Below are positions 44,512 to 54,025 of a stretch of 64,000 nucleotides of DNA, one piece after another. The notes beneath the pieces are model-generated. The model was not told the origin of the DNA. It made no database searches and saw nothing but the letters and a program-made list of their open reading frames with translations. Location: positions 120,378 to 184,377 of the forward strand of contig CAJUKN010000002.1 of NCBI GenBank assembly GCA_910587485.1, in the 5' to 3' direction. Every line of letters starts with the position of its first letter. Within the stretch, counting starts at the first letter, position 1. Source of the DNA: an uncultured Lachnospira sp. Its GTDB lineage: Bacteria > Bacillota > Clostridia > Lachnospirales > Lachnospiraceae. The position numbers were made by a program, and so were the translations under genes.

Positions 44512-46326
44512 ATGTGTGATTTTTTACCAATAAGTAAAAAGGATATGAAAAAAAGAGGCTGGGAACAGTGCGATTTTGTCTATATTATTGGCGATGCGTA
44601 TGTAGACCATTCTTCTTTTGGACATGCCATTATCAGCAGAGTGCTTGAATCAAGAGGATATAAAGTTGGGATTATTTCACAGCCTGATTGGACAGATAAA
44701 GAAAGTATTACCATTCTTGGAAAACCGCGACTGGGATTTCTCGTATCTGGTGGAAATATGGATTCGATGGTAAATCATTATACGGTAGGTAAAAAGCACA
44801 GAAAAACTGATGCCTATACGCCCGGTGGCGTTGTAGGAAAGCGACCAGATTATGCAACAATCGTGTACTGTAACCTTATTAAACAGACTTACAAAAAAGT
44901 GCCAATTATTATAGGAGGCATTGAGGCTTCATTAAGACGTCTTGCACATTATGATTATTGGTCAAATAAGGTGAAACATTCCATATTAATTGATTCTGGT
45001 GCTGATATTCTTTCCTATGGAATGGGAGAACACTCTATTGTTGAGATTGCCGATGCATTAAACAGTGGAATTGATATAAAAGATATTACCTTTATAAAAG
45101 GAACCGTATATAAAACGAGTACGCTTGACAGTGTTTATGATTTTATAAAATTGCCTGATTTTAATATAATTTCATCGGATAAACGCCAATATGCAAAAAG
45201 TTTTAAAATACAATATGAAAATACAGACCCATTTACTGCTAAAACATTAGTAGAACAATATAAAGAAAAATGTTTTGTTGTGCAAAATCCACCAGCATTG
45301 CCGCTTACTACAATGGAAATGGATGATATATACGCATTGAACTATATGCGGGATTACCACCCAGTATACAAAAAACAAGGCGGGGTACCCGCTTTATCAG
45401 AAGTGAAATTTAGTATTACCAGTAACCGTGGTTGTTTTGGAGGCTGCAATTTTTGTGCATTGACGTTTCATCAGGGAAGAATTGTACAAGTACGAAGCCA
45501 TGAATCTATTTTACAGGAAGCGATGATGATGACAAAAGAGCCTGATTTTAAGGGATATATCCATGATGTTGGCGGACCAACAGCAAATTTTAGACGTACT
45601 TCCTGTGACAAACAGTTGACACATGGTGTATGTATGGGTAAACAGTGTTTATTTCCAAAGCCTTGTGCTAATTTAACAGTGGAACATACCGATTATATTA
45701 GTCTGCTTAGAAAATTGCGCAAGCTGCCAAATGTCAAAAAAGTATTTATACGTTCAGGAATCCGTTTTGACTATTGTATGGCAGATAAAGACGACACGTT
45801 TATAAAGGAATTATGTCAACATCATATTAGCGGACAACTTCGTGTAGCACCCGAGCATATTAGTGATAATGTGTTAAAATTAATGGGGAAGCCTTCTAGT
45901 AAAGTGTATAAGGCATTTTTAAAACGATATGAAGCAATCAATCAAAAAACAGGAAAAAAACAATATGTTGTTCCTTATCTAATGTCTTCGCATCCCGGTT
46001 CAACACTAAAAGAAGCCATTGAGTTAGCAGAGTATATTCGTGATTTGGGTTATATGCCAGAACAAGTGCAAGATTTTTATCCAACTCCATCAACCATTTC
46101 AACCTGCATATATTATACAGGTGTGAATCCTTTGACAATGGAACAGGTCTATACACCTGTGACATATCATGAAAAAGCGATGCAGCGAGCGTTGATACAG
46201 TATAAAAAACCAGAAAATTATGAGTTGGTAAAAGAAGCATTGATAAAAAGCAATCGTACAGATTTGATTGGTTTTGATAAGAAATGTCTTATTGCGCCAC
46301 GAAAGAAGAAGGGAGAGAAACATTGA
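44512..46326 (+). CDS. YgiQ family radical SAM protein
   Basis: 604 aa. A B12-binding-like N-terminal region (GHAIISRVLESRGYKVGII) and the YgiQ box GGIEASLRRLAHYDYW are present. The radical SAM [4Fe-4S] motif is SNRGCFGGCNFCALTFHQGR (near 305). Family members resemble B12-independent or B12-type methyltransferases; the substrate is unknown. Start ATG 44512 lies 8 nt after AATGAGG, while GTG 44503 overlaps that site. The next gene starts at its stop (TTGA overlap). Confidence 0.92.
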   Translation: MCDFLPISKKDMKKRGWEQCDFVYIIGDAYVDHSSFGHAIISRVLESRGYKVGIISQPDWTDKESITILGKPRLGFLVSGGNMDSMVNHYTVGKKHRKTDAYTPGGVVGKRPDYATIVYCNLIKQTYKKVPIIIGGIEASLRRLAHYDYWSNKVKHSILIDSGADILSYGMGEHSIVEIADALNSGIDIKDITFIKGTVYKTSTLDSVYDFIKLPDFNIISSDKRQYAKSFKIQYENTDPFTAKTLVEQYKEKCFVVQNPPALPLTTMEMDDIYALNYMRDYHPVYKKQGGVPALSEVKFSITSNRGCFGGCNFCALTFHQGRIVQVRSHESILQEAMMMTKEPDFKGYIHDVGGPTANFRRTSCDKQLTHGVCMGKQCLFPKPCANLTVEHTDYISLLRKLRKLPNVKKVFIRSGIRFDYCMADKDDTFIKELCQHHISGQLRVAPEHISDNVLKLMGKPSSKVYKAFLKRYEAINQKTGKKQYVVPYLMSSHPGSTLKEAIELAEYIRDLGYMPEQVQDFYPTPSTISTCIYYTGVNPLTMEQVYTPVTYHEKAMQRALIQYKKPENYELVKEALIKSNRTDLIGFDKKCLIAPRKKKGEKH

Positions 46327-46907
46327 AGATGATAAAACATTTAGAAAAAGGGCAGTTTGGTTATCTATCCGCTAAAAAAAAGAGAAATTTAATCATTATG
46401 ATAATTGCATTTGCTTTCGTGATAGCCTGTTTTATTATTGGTCTTGTGATTTTTAAAAACAAGAACAATATTTTAACCGTTGCATCCGTTGTATTGGTGC
46501 TTCCTGCTGCCAAGTTTGCAGTTGCTTACTTTATTTTACTGCCTCATGCTTCAGCACAACTTCACTTAAAGGAAGCTGTTGAAAGGATTTCAGGAAATCT
46601 AATTGTATTATATGATTTGGTGTTATCCAACAAAGTCAGCCCCATTGGCACACAGGTGGTTGCTATTACAGACACGCTTATTATTGCATTAACCAATGAG
46701 ACAAAAGCTGATAAAAAATTGTTTGAAAATAGTGTAAAAGAATTTATGCAGGTCGATGGCTGTAGTGTGACCGTAAAGCTTTATACCGATGAAAAATCTT
46801 TTTTAGCAAAATTAAATATGCTTGCAAAAAGTAATTCAGATGATGCGACAAAGGATTTGACGAAAGTGAAGAAAAATTCAGCGTCCATTCAATCAATGGC
46901 TATTTAA
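46323..46907 (+). CDS. Two-span membrane protein of unknown function
   Basis: 194 aa. Two membrane helices lie near residues 22-42 and 52-75; the rest is a soluble C-terminal domain of about 115 residues with no recognised family. The TTG at 46323 overlaps the YgiQ stop and is 6 nt after GGGAGAG, so it is preferred to the ATG at 46329. It was probably translated by coupling to the ygiQ-type gene. Confidence 0.72.
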   Translation: MKMIKHLEKGQFGYLSAKKKRNLIIMIIAFAFVIACFIIGLVIFKNKNNILTVASVVLVLPAAKFAVAYFILLPHASAQLHLKEAVERISGNLIVLYDLVLSNKVSPIGTQVVAITDTLIIALTNETKADKKLFENSVKEFMQVDGCSVTVKLYTDEKSFLAKLNMLAKSNSDDATKDLTKVKKNSASIQSMAI

Positions 46908-46967
46908 TAAAGCAAATTTGCAGCAGTATATCATAAATTCCTATAAACGAAAAAGGTGGAATGAATT

Positions 46968-48020
46968 GTGCGAGAGTTTACAATATCCGATTTGGAGGCG
47001 GGTCAGCGTTTTGATAAATATCTGTTTAAATTGCTTCCTCATTCTGGAAGAAATTTTATTTACAAGATGCTTAGAAAGAAAAATATTACATTAAATGGTA
47101 AAAAAGCAGATGGCAATGAAAAGATTGGTCAAGGCGATTTGGTGAAAATCTATTTTTCGGATGAAACCTTTGAAAAATTTGCAGGTAAGGATAAGTTCAA
47201 TGATTGCCATGGTTCACAAGATATTTTTATATCAAATAAAAAAGCATCGCCAAAGCTTGATATTATATATGAAAATGAAGATTATTTACTGGTGAATAAG
47301 CCAGTAGGACTTTTATCACAAAAGGCGGATTTAAAGGACATTGCTCTTGTGGATATGATTGAGGAATATCTTGCACAAAAACAGAGAAGACATTGTTCAA
47401 CATTTAAAGCAGGCATCTGTAATCGACTTGACAGGAATACAAGCGGCATTGTGGCAGCAGGAAAAAGCATATATGGACTTCAAAAGCTGTCAGAGGGATT
47501 TCGTTTAAGGACATATTTAAAGTATTATATTACAGTAGTAAAAGGTGTGATTGATAAAAGAGCATTGATTACAGGATATTTAAGTAAAGATGAACATATC
47601 AATAAAGTGCATATTATAAATGAGCAAGAATACAGGCAGTGCATCAATAAAGAACAATATGTTGCCATTCAGACAGAATATATCCCTGTTTGCTCTTGTG
47701 ATTGCTTGACGTTGTTAAAGGTACATCTTTTAACAGGTAAATCACATCAGATAAGGGCGCATCTTGCCTATATGAAGCATCCAATAGCAGGTGATGTAAA
47801 ATATGGTGACAACGATTTTAATCAGTATATTTTTCATCAATATGGAGTAAAAAGCCAGATGCTTCATGCTTATGAACTTCATATTCCAAAAAATAGTGAT
47901 GATAAATTAACACAAGATATTATCGCAAAAACAGATATACCAGATGTGTTTATCAAGGTGTTAAAGGGAGAAAAAATATGGGAACATGGAATTCAAGAGG
48001 TCTTAGAGGCTCTACATTAG
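46968..48020 (+). CDS. RluA-family pseudouridine synthase
   Basis: 350 aa. An N-terminal S4-like domain (DLEAGQRFDKYLFKLLPHSG) is followed by the catalytic domain. Catalytic Asp lies in GICNRLDRNTSGIVAAGKS (near 148), and LLTGKSHQIRAHLAYMKHPI is near 247. Start GTG 46968 follows AAAGGTGG. The RNA target cannot be told from sequence. Its 3' end overlaps recU by 43 nt. Confidence 0.9.
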   Translation: MREFTISDLEAGQRFDKYLFKLLPHSGRNFIYKMLRKKNITLNGKKADGNEKIGQGDLVKIYFSDETFEKFAGKDKFNDCHGSQDIFISNKKASPKLDIIYENEDYLLVNKPVGLLSQKADLKDIALVDMIEEYLAQKQRRHCSTFKAGICNRLDRNTSGIVAAGKSIYGLQKLSEGFRLRTYLKYYITVVKGVIDKRALITGYLSKDEHINKVHIINEQEYRQCINKEQYVAIQTEYIPVCSCDCLTLLKVHLLTGKSHQIRAHLAYMKHPIAGDVKYGDNDFNQYIFHQYGVKSQMLHAYELHIPKNSDDKLTQDIIAKTDIPDVFIKVLKGEKIWEHGIQEVLEALH

Positions 48021-48517
48021 AAAGTTTAATTAATTTGTCCAATGAAAAGTATTTAGCGGGAAATTTGGCAATTATACAAAAAATTCCAACACCCATTACG
48101 CCAGTTCATATAGACCAGTCAACAAGACATATCACACTGGCCTATTTTGATAAGAAAAGTACAGTTGATTATATTGGAGCAGTTCAGGGAATACCAATTT
48201 GTTTTGATGCAAAGGAGAGCATTTCGGATACTTATCCTTTGCAAAATATACATCAACATCAAATTGAGTTTATGTCTCATTTTGAAAAGCAGAATGGAAT
48301 ATCCTTTATCATTTTGTATTTTTCTTCCAGAGATGAGTTTTATTATATTCCATTTTGTGATATAATAAATTTTTGGGATAGAGGTCAAAATGGAGGACGT
48401 AAAAGTTTTACATACAAAGAAATAAAAAAAGAATACAGGATATATCAGACACAGGGAGTACCTGTTCATTATCTTGAATTGATTAATAAAGATTTGGCTG
48501 CAAGAGAAAAAATATAA
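47978..48517 (+). CDS. recU: Holliday junction resolvase RecU
   Basis: 179 aa of the Firmicute-specific resolvase. Conserved segments are WNSRGLRGSTLESLINLSNEKY, the nuclease core HIDQSTRHITLAYFDKKSTVDYIG with active-site Asp and Lys, and ICFDAKES. It starts inside the pseudouridine synthase gene behind AAGGGAG. In Bacillus recU is paired with ponA; here it is coupled to RNA-modification genes. Confidence 0.9.
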   Translation: MGTWNSRGLRGSTLESLINLSNEKYLAGNLAIIQKIPTPITPVHIDQSTRHITLAYFDKKSTVDYIGAVQGIPICFDAKESISDTYPLQNIHQHQIEFMSHFEKQNGISFIILYFSSRDEFYYIPFCDIINFWDRGQNGGRKSFTYKEIKKEYRIYQTQGVPVHYLELINKDLAAREKI

Positions 48518-48550
48518 TGTAATGTTAAAAGAGTGAAAAGAGGGGGTTAT

Positions 48551-49816
48551 ATGGAAAAAAATCTTATTGAGAAATTTGAGCTTTTAGATGGAAATGCTAT
48601 TATTGATATGAATTATTGTGTCATTACAGCCAATGAACAAATGTATCGTTTTTTGGGTATTTCAGCGTCTGTTATTTCAATTATTGAATCCATACATCAA
48701 GTTGATATAGATGATTTTATGGACGTTTGCGAGCATTTAAAAGAAGATGAATATGTTGATATGGTTCTTAGAATGCGAAGGTCTGATAATTCATATCGAT
48801 GGATATTGCTCCATATAGCAAAATTTGCTTATAAGTCAGAGGATAATGAATTTGAATATTTAGAGATTAATGCTTCTGATATTCTTACATTAAAGCGACG
48901 AAATATGACATTACAAGATACAATAAAAGTTTTTAGGAATAGTTTAAATGTTAAAAATGAAACATTTATGATTTATGACTATGATACAAAACGGTATCAA
49001 ATTAATAGTATTGTAAATAATGAAATTCATAATATTATTGATATGAATGTTTTGAATTTAAAAGATAAGATTGAGACAGAGCATTTAATTGATGACAGTA
49101 CAATAGATGAGTACAATGCGTACTGTAAAGATATAAAAGAGGGTGTGTTGTCCTATAGACATATATTTAAAACAAATATTTTAAATAATACATCAGAGTT
49201 TGATACAGTAGAATTGGCTGTTCATACAATTTATCAAAATGATAAGCCAAGCAAAGCGATTGGCAGTATACATAATCTTTCGGACAAAGTGATATATGAA
49301 AAGGAGGAAGCTCAAAAAAGCAATAGCAAAAAGGAGGCAGATTCAGAATTATATCAATTTTGTAAGGACAGTGTTTTGTATAAGGCAAATTGTGAATTTT
49401 CATTGCTTTTGTTTGAGATAGATGACTATGAGGAGATGGAACAACAAAAAGGGACAAGTTATGCTCAAAATTTATATAAAATTGCATTGAGAACAACAAC
49501 ACAGTTGGTAGGACAGCGCGGAATTGTCTGTGATATAAAACAAAATTTAATTGGTATAGTGGTAAAAGACATTAATAATGAAGTCGTTTTAAGAGCTTTT
49601 ATTGAGTCGTTGCGAAATCAAATATCATGGAATGTGCTGTTGACACATGATAATCGACGTATAACATTTTCAATTGGAATTGCAAGGTATCCGCAGAATG
49701 GTTTAGATATTGATATAGTTTATAAGAAGTTATATCAGGCTTTAAATATATGCCATATGCGAGGAGAAAATAGATATATCATATACAGAGAACATCTGCA
49801 TGGTGAATTGAAATAA
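48551..49816 (+). CDS. PAS domain protein with degenerate GGDEF domain
   Basis: 421 aa. The N-terminal PAS-like domain covers about 5-120 (IIDMNYCVITANEQMYRFLG). A second PAS-like or linker region covers 125-265. A GGDEF-fold domain runs from about 285 (FSLLLFEIDDYEEMEQQKG, then ITFSIGIARYPQNGLDIDIVYKKLYQAL). Where the catalytic GGDEF loop should be, the sequence reads GIVCDIKQNLIGIVV, so diguanylate cyclase activity is not expected; it may be a sensor or c-di-GMP-independent regulator. AGAGGGGG supports ATG 48551. Confidence 0.75.
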   Translation: MEKNLIEKFELLDGNAIIDMNYCVITANEQMYRFLGISASVISIIESIHQVDIDDFMDVCEHLKEDEYVDMVLRMRRSDNSYRWILLHIAKFAYKSEDNEFEYLEINASDILTLKRRNMTLQDTIKVFRNSLNVKNETFMIYDYDTKRYQINSIVNNEIHNIIDMNVLNLKDKIETEHLIDDSTIDEYNAYCKDIKEGVLSYRHIFKTNILNNTSEFDTVELAVHTIYQNDKPSKAIGSIHNLSDKVIYEKEEAQKSNSKKEADSELYQFCKDSVLYKANCEFSLLLFEIDDYEEMEQQKGTSYAQNLYKIALRTTTQLVGQRGIVCDIKQNLIGIVVKDINNEVVLRAFIESLRNQISWNVLLTHDNRRITFSIGIARYPQNGLDIDIVYKKLYQALNICHMRGENRYIIYREHLHGELK

Positions 49817-49877
49817 TAGGTAATAAGAAAGTAAACAATTTGTTAAACTTGCAGGTTGAGCAAGAATGGAGGGAATA

Positions 49878-51206
49878 ATGAAAAAGGATTTGCTGCATAC
49901 CCCAGAAGGCGTAAGAGATATATATAATGGAGAATGTGCAAAAAAATTAGTGTTGCAAAATCGCTTAAAGGATGTATGTATGGCTTATGGATATAATAAT
50001 ATTCAAACGCCTACATTGGAATTTTTTGATGTATTTAGTAAAGAGAGAGGTTGTATACCTTCTTTTGAGATGTTTAAGCTTTTTGACCGATATGGAAACA
50101 CGATGGTTATGCGTCCAGATATGACACCTTCTGTTGCAAGGACTGCTGCCAAATACTATGCAGAAAATATATTGCCAGTCAAATTATGGTATGAGGGGAA
50201 TATTTTTATTAATGTAAGTCAGCACTATCAGGGAAAATTGAAAGAAACAACGTCAATAGGTGCAGAATTAATTGGAGATAACAGTATTGATGCTGATTTT
50301 GAAATTATTTCTATGGTGATTGACTGTATGAAAAATGCAGGATTAAAAGAATTTCAGGTCGAGGTTGGAAATGTCTCATTTTTTAGAGGACTTCTTTGTG
50401 AGGCTGGTATTTGTGGCGATGAAGAAGAAATGTTGATTTCACTTATTCAGGAAAAAAATTATATTGGCGTAGAAGAATTGTTAGATTCTCTTCATATTGA
50501 TAAGCATATTGCCAATGTTTTGCTGGAATTGCCACAAATGTTTGGTTCTGTAGACGTCCTTGACAGAGCAAGAAAACTTACAAATAACAAAACTTGTATT
50601 GAGGCAATCGACAGGCTTTGTGCATTGTATGATTTGTGTAAAATAACAGGTGCAGAAAAATATATATCATTTGATTTAGGTTTATTAAGCAAACATTCAT
50701 ATTATACAGGATTTATTTTTTATGCGTATACATTTGGAACAGGTGAGCCTGTTGCTGGAGGCGGACGTTATGACAATTTGCTTGGACAATTTGGATGTGA
50801 TAAACCTTCTATTGGTTTTTCCATTACAGTTGATAGTCTTATGGCAGCAATTACAAGACAAGGCTTACATATTCCTGTTGATATTATGGGAATGCTGTTA
50901 ATATATCATACAGGCAATGTTGTTCAAGCAATTTTAATTGCAGATAAATTAAGAGCAAGAAATATTCCTGTTAGTATGATAGCCTATAATGAAAATAAAA
51001 CAGAACAACAATATTGTGAGTATGCCCTCAATTCACAACTGGCGCATGTTGTGATGCTGCCAAAGTTTGAAAAAGATAACAATATTTCTAATATGGACAT
51101 ATCATGTGACATTCCAGAAGATACAACAGTAAAAGTTCTTTCTTCTAAACATTTTATAAAAAAAGAGATGATGATTGCGGATTTGTTACAAGGAAAAGTG
51201 AAATAA
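49878..51206 (+). CDS. hisZ: ATP phosphoribosyltransferase regulatory subunit HisZ
   Basis: 442 aa, a HisRS-like protein without tRNA charging that activates the short HisG. Class II motifs are TPEGVRDIYNGECAKK, then FEMFKLFDRYGNTMVMRPDMTPSVAR, and AGGGRYDNLLGQFG. ATG 49878 follows GGAGGG; ATG 49866 precedes it. It is longer than many HisZ proteins because of a C-terminal anticodon-domain-like part (from about 335). It heads the histidine operon; no T-box was seen upstream. Confidence 0.9.
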   Translation: MKKDLLHTPEGVRDIYNGECAKKLVLQNRLKDVCMAYGYNNIQTPTLEFFDVFSKERGCIPSFEMFKLFDRYGNTMVMRPDMTPSVARTAAKYYAENILPVKLWYEGNIFINVSQHYQGKLKETTSIGAELIGDNSIDADFEIISMVIDCMKNAGLKEFQVEVGNVSFFRGLLCEAGICGDEEEMLISLIQEKNYIGVEELLDSLHIDKHIANVLLELPQMFGSVDVLDRARKLTNNKTCIEAIDRLCALYDLCKITGAEKYISFDLGLLSKHSYYTGFIFYAYTFGTGEPVAGGGRYDNLLGQFGCDKPSIGFSITVDSLMAAITRQGLHIPVDIMGMLLIYHTGNVVQAILIADKLRARNIPVSMIAYNENKTEQQYCEYALNSQLAHVVMLPKFEKDNNISNMDISCDIPEDTTVKVLSSKHFIKKEMMIADLLQGKVK

Positions 51207-51300
51207 AATGGAACGATAATTTGCGCTTACACATTGATTGATACAAATTTGTAAGAACTTTTAGGTCTTTGTGCAAAAGCAGCATAGAAAGGGAGAAAAT

Positions 51301-51948
51301 ATGAGATATATTACAATTGCACTCTCAAAAGGACGCCTTGCCAAAAAGGCACTTGAAATGTTTGAACATATTGGCATTACTTGTGATGAGATGAAAGATG
51401 AAAAGACTAGAAAATTAATTTTTACCAATGAAGAATTGGGATTAAAATTTTTCTTGGCAAAGCCTTCCGATGTTCCAACTTATGTGGAATATGGGGCGGC
51501 TGATATTGGAATTGTTGGAAAAGATACGATTCTTGAGGAAGGGCGTAAATTATATGAAGTGCTTGACTTAAATACTGGAAAATGCAAAATGTGCGTATGT
51601 GGTCCACAATCTGCAAAAGATAAATTGCAGCATCATGAGTTGATTCGTGTTGCGACAAAATATCCTAATATTGCAAAGGATTATTTTTATAATAAAAAAC
51701 ATCAAACAGTAGAGATTATCAAGTTGAATGGCTCGGTGGAATTAGCACCTATCGTGGGACTTTCAGAGGTTATTGTTGATATTGTAGAAACAGGTGCCAC
51801 CTTAAAAGAAAATGGATTATCTGTACTAGAAGAGGTCTGTCCATTGTCTGCTCGAATGGTAGTCAATCAAGTGAGTATGAAGATGGAAAATGAGCGAATT
51901 AACAAGATTATTATGGATTTAAGAAGCTATTTGCAAAAGCTGCGATAG
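51301..51948 (+). CDS. hisG: ATP phosphoribosyltransferase catalytic subunit, short form
   Basis: First step of histidine synthesis (ATP + PRPP). It has 215 aa, the short HisG that needs HisZ. Conserved parts are ITIALSKGRLAKKALEM, YGAADIGIVGKDTILEE, and the PRPP site GLSEVIVDIVETGATLKENG. The final codons and the TAG stop coincide with a 25-nt stretch identical to the dispersed repeat (51941-51965), so the natural end may have been altered by repeat insertion. Confidence 0.95.
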   Translation: MRYITIALSKGRLAKKALEMFEHIGITCDEMKDEKTRKLIFTNEELGLKFFLAKPSDVPTYVEYGAADIGIVGKDTILEEGRKLYEVLDLNTGKCKMCVCGPQSAKDKLQHHELIRVATKYPNIAKDYFYNKKHQTVEIIKLNGSVELAPIVGLSEVIVDIVETGATLKENGLSVLEEVCPLSARMVVNQVSMKMENERINKIIMDLRSYLQKLR

Positions 51949-52001
51949 CAGCTAGATGGTTTGAGCAAGCAGCGTGCGGATTGCGAATATCCGCTTTGAC
52001 T
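51941..52001 (+). repeat. Dispersed repeat R6 (right half)
   Basis: Starts with TGCGATAGCAGCTAGATGG and continues to the right-end hairpin GCGGAT/ATCCGC and CTTTGACT. 25 nt are identical to R8. It ends 51 nt before the hisD start. Confidence 0.85.
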
Positions 52002-52051
52002 TAATAAATAAATGGATATTTCCGCCTACGAAAAATGAAAGGATTTTATTT

Positions 52052-53341
52052 ATGAAAATTATTAAATTGACAAATGAAAGTAAAAAAAATATTTTAGAAA
52101 ATTTATTAAAAAGAAGCCCAAACAATTATGGAGAATATGAGGCAGCAGTGGATACGATTCTTGCCAATGTAAAAGAAAATGGAGATAAGGCACTGTTTGA
52201 TTATACAAAAAAATTTGATAAAGCCAATATTAATGAATCCAATGTTATCGTTACACAGGCTGAAATTGACAAGGCATATACATTAGTAGATGCTAAATTA
52301 GTAGATGTAATAAGAAAGGTGATTGTCAATATTCGTTCCTACCATGAAAAACAAAAGCAGTATAGCTGGTTTGACTCAAAGCCTGATGGAACGATTTTAG
52401 GACAAAAAATTACACCGCTTGCCTATGTTGGTGTGTATGTACCCGGTGGAAAAGCTGCTTATCCTTCGTCCGTTCTTATGAATGTAATTCCAGCAAAAGT
52501 TGCAGGCGTTGAACAAATTATTATGTGTACACCGCCAGATAAAGATGGCAATGTATACCCAACAACGCTTGTTGCGGCACATGAGGCGGGCGTTGATGTG
52601 ATTTATAAAGTGGGCGGCGCGCAGGCTATTGCGGCAATGGCTTATGGAACAACATCTATACCAAAAGTCGATAAAATTGTAGGACCCGGAAATATTTATG
52701 TTGCATTGGCTAAAAAAGCAGTATTTGGCTATGTTAGCATTGATTCGGTAGCAGGACCGAGTGAAATTATGGTGATTGCAGATGAGAGTGCTAATCCAAG
52801 ATTTGTGGCAGCCGATTTGCTGTCTCAAGCAGAGCATGACGAGATGGCATCCGCTATTCTTGTAACAACAAGTGATGAGATTGCTAGCAACGTATCTAAT
52901 GAAATTGATGCGTTTGTAAAACAATTATCCAGAAAAGAAATTATACAGAAATCACTGGATAATTATGGCTATATATTAGTGGCAGATTCCATGGAAGAAG
53001 CGATTGAGGTAGCCAATGACATTGCTTCAGAACACCTTGAAATTGTCACCAAAAATCCATTTGATATTATGACAAAAATTAAAAATGCGGGCGCTATTTT
53101 TCTTGGGGATTACAGCAGCGAACCACTTGGTGATTATTTTGCAGGTCCAAATCATGTCTTGCCAACAAATGGCACAGCCAAGTTTTTCTCACCATTGAGT
53201 GTTGATGATTTTATCAAAAAATCAAGTATTATATCGTATTCAAGAAATGCGTTAGAAGCAATACATACGGATATAGAGACATTTGCAAATGCAGAATATC
53301 TCACAGCACATGCCAATTCAATCCATGTGCGTTTTGAGTAA
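52052..53341 (+). CDS. hisD: Histidinol dehydrogenase
   Basis: Last two oxidation steps of histidine synthesis, Zn and NAD dependent, 429 aa. Conserved parts are VYVPGGKAAYPSSVLMN, VGPGNIYVALAKK, DSVAGPSEIMVIAD, DLLSQAEHDEMASAIL and GPNHVLPT. ATG 52052 follows GAAAGGA; the frame is open to 51974 through the repeat. Confidence 0.96.
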   Translation: MKIIKLTNESKKNILENLLKRSPNNYGEYEAAVDTILANVKENGDKALFDYTKKFDKANINESNVIVTQAEIDKAYTLVDAKLVDVIRKVIVNIRSYHEKQKQYSWFDSKPDGTILGQKITPLAYVGVYVPGGKAAYPSSVLMNVIPAKVAGVEQIIMCTPPDKDGNVYPTTLVAAHEAGVDVIYKVGGAQAIAAMAYGTTSIPKVDKIVGPGNIYVALAKKAVFGYVSIDSVAGPSEIMVIADESANPRFVAADLLSQAEHDEMASAILVTTSDEIASNVSNEIDAFVKQLSRKEIIQKSLDNYGYILVADSMEEAIEVANDIASEHLEIVTKNPFDIMTKIKNAGAIFLGDYSSEPLGDYFAGPNHVLPTNGTAKFFSPLSVDDFIKKSSIISYSRNALEAIHTDIETFANAEYLTAHANSIHVRFE

Positions 53342-53410
53342 AAAATTAACCAAAATCGTGTGATAAATAGTTTTACAAAGCGCAAAAACAGCGCAGAAAT
53401 GAGGATTATT

Positions 53411-54010
53411 ATGAGTAATAATTATATACGTCAAGCAAATATAACACGAAAAACAAACGAAACGGATATTTCATTAAAATTTGTTCTTGACGGTTTTGGA
53501 GATTCTAATATCAATACAGGCATTGGCTTTTTTGACCATATGCTTATCAGCTTTGCAAAGCATGGTTTATTTAATCTTGATATAAAAGCGACAGGCGATT
53601 TAATTGTGGATTGTCACCATACAATAGAAGATGTTGGGATTGTTCTTGGCGAGGCAATTAAAAAGTCGATTGGAGATAAAAAAACCATACGAAGATATGG
53701 CGATATTATCTTGCCAATGGACGAGGCATTAATTTTGTGTGCGATTGATTTATCAGGGCGTCCTTATCTTGTATTTGAAGCTGATTTTCATTCAGATAAG
53801 GTAGGGTATTTTGATACACAGATGGTAAAAGAATTTTTCTATGCGGTTTCTTATAGTGCTGGAATCAATCTTCATATCAGGCAGTTGAGTGGAGAAAATG
53901 ACCATCATATTATTGAGGGCATGTTTAAGGCTTTTGCAAAAGCACTTGATGAGGCAACGATAAAAGATGCAAGAATAAAAAGTTTGTTGTCCACAAAAGG
54001 AACGTTGTAA
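53411..54010 (+). CDS. hisB: Imidazoleglycerol-phosphate dehydratase
   Basis: 199 aa, monofunctional. The Mn-binding motifs are seen twice: GFFDHMLISFAKHG, DCHHTIEDVGIVLG, then DLSGRPYL and NDHHIIEGMFKAFAKAL. ATG 53411 follows AATGAGG in the recurrent leader sequence. hisH, usually next, is missing before hisA. Confidence 0.96.
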   Translation: MSNNYIRQANITRKTNETDISLKFVLDGFGDSNINTGIGFFDHMLISFAKHGLFNLDIKATGDLIVDCHHTIEDVGIVLGEAIKKSIGDKKTIRRYGDIILPMDEALILCAIDLSGRPYLVFEADFHSDKVGYFDTQMVKEFFYAVSYSAGINLHIRQLSGENDHHIIEGMFKAFAKALDEATIKDARIKSLLSTKGTL

Positions 54011-54025
54011 AAAGGAGAAAAAAGT

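Noticed and set aside
49817..49877. T-box or His leader upstream of hisZ
   Set aside because: The gap is only 60 nt and contains no terminator or T-box core sequence.
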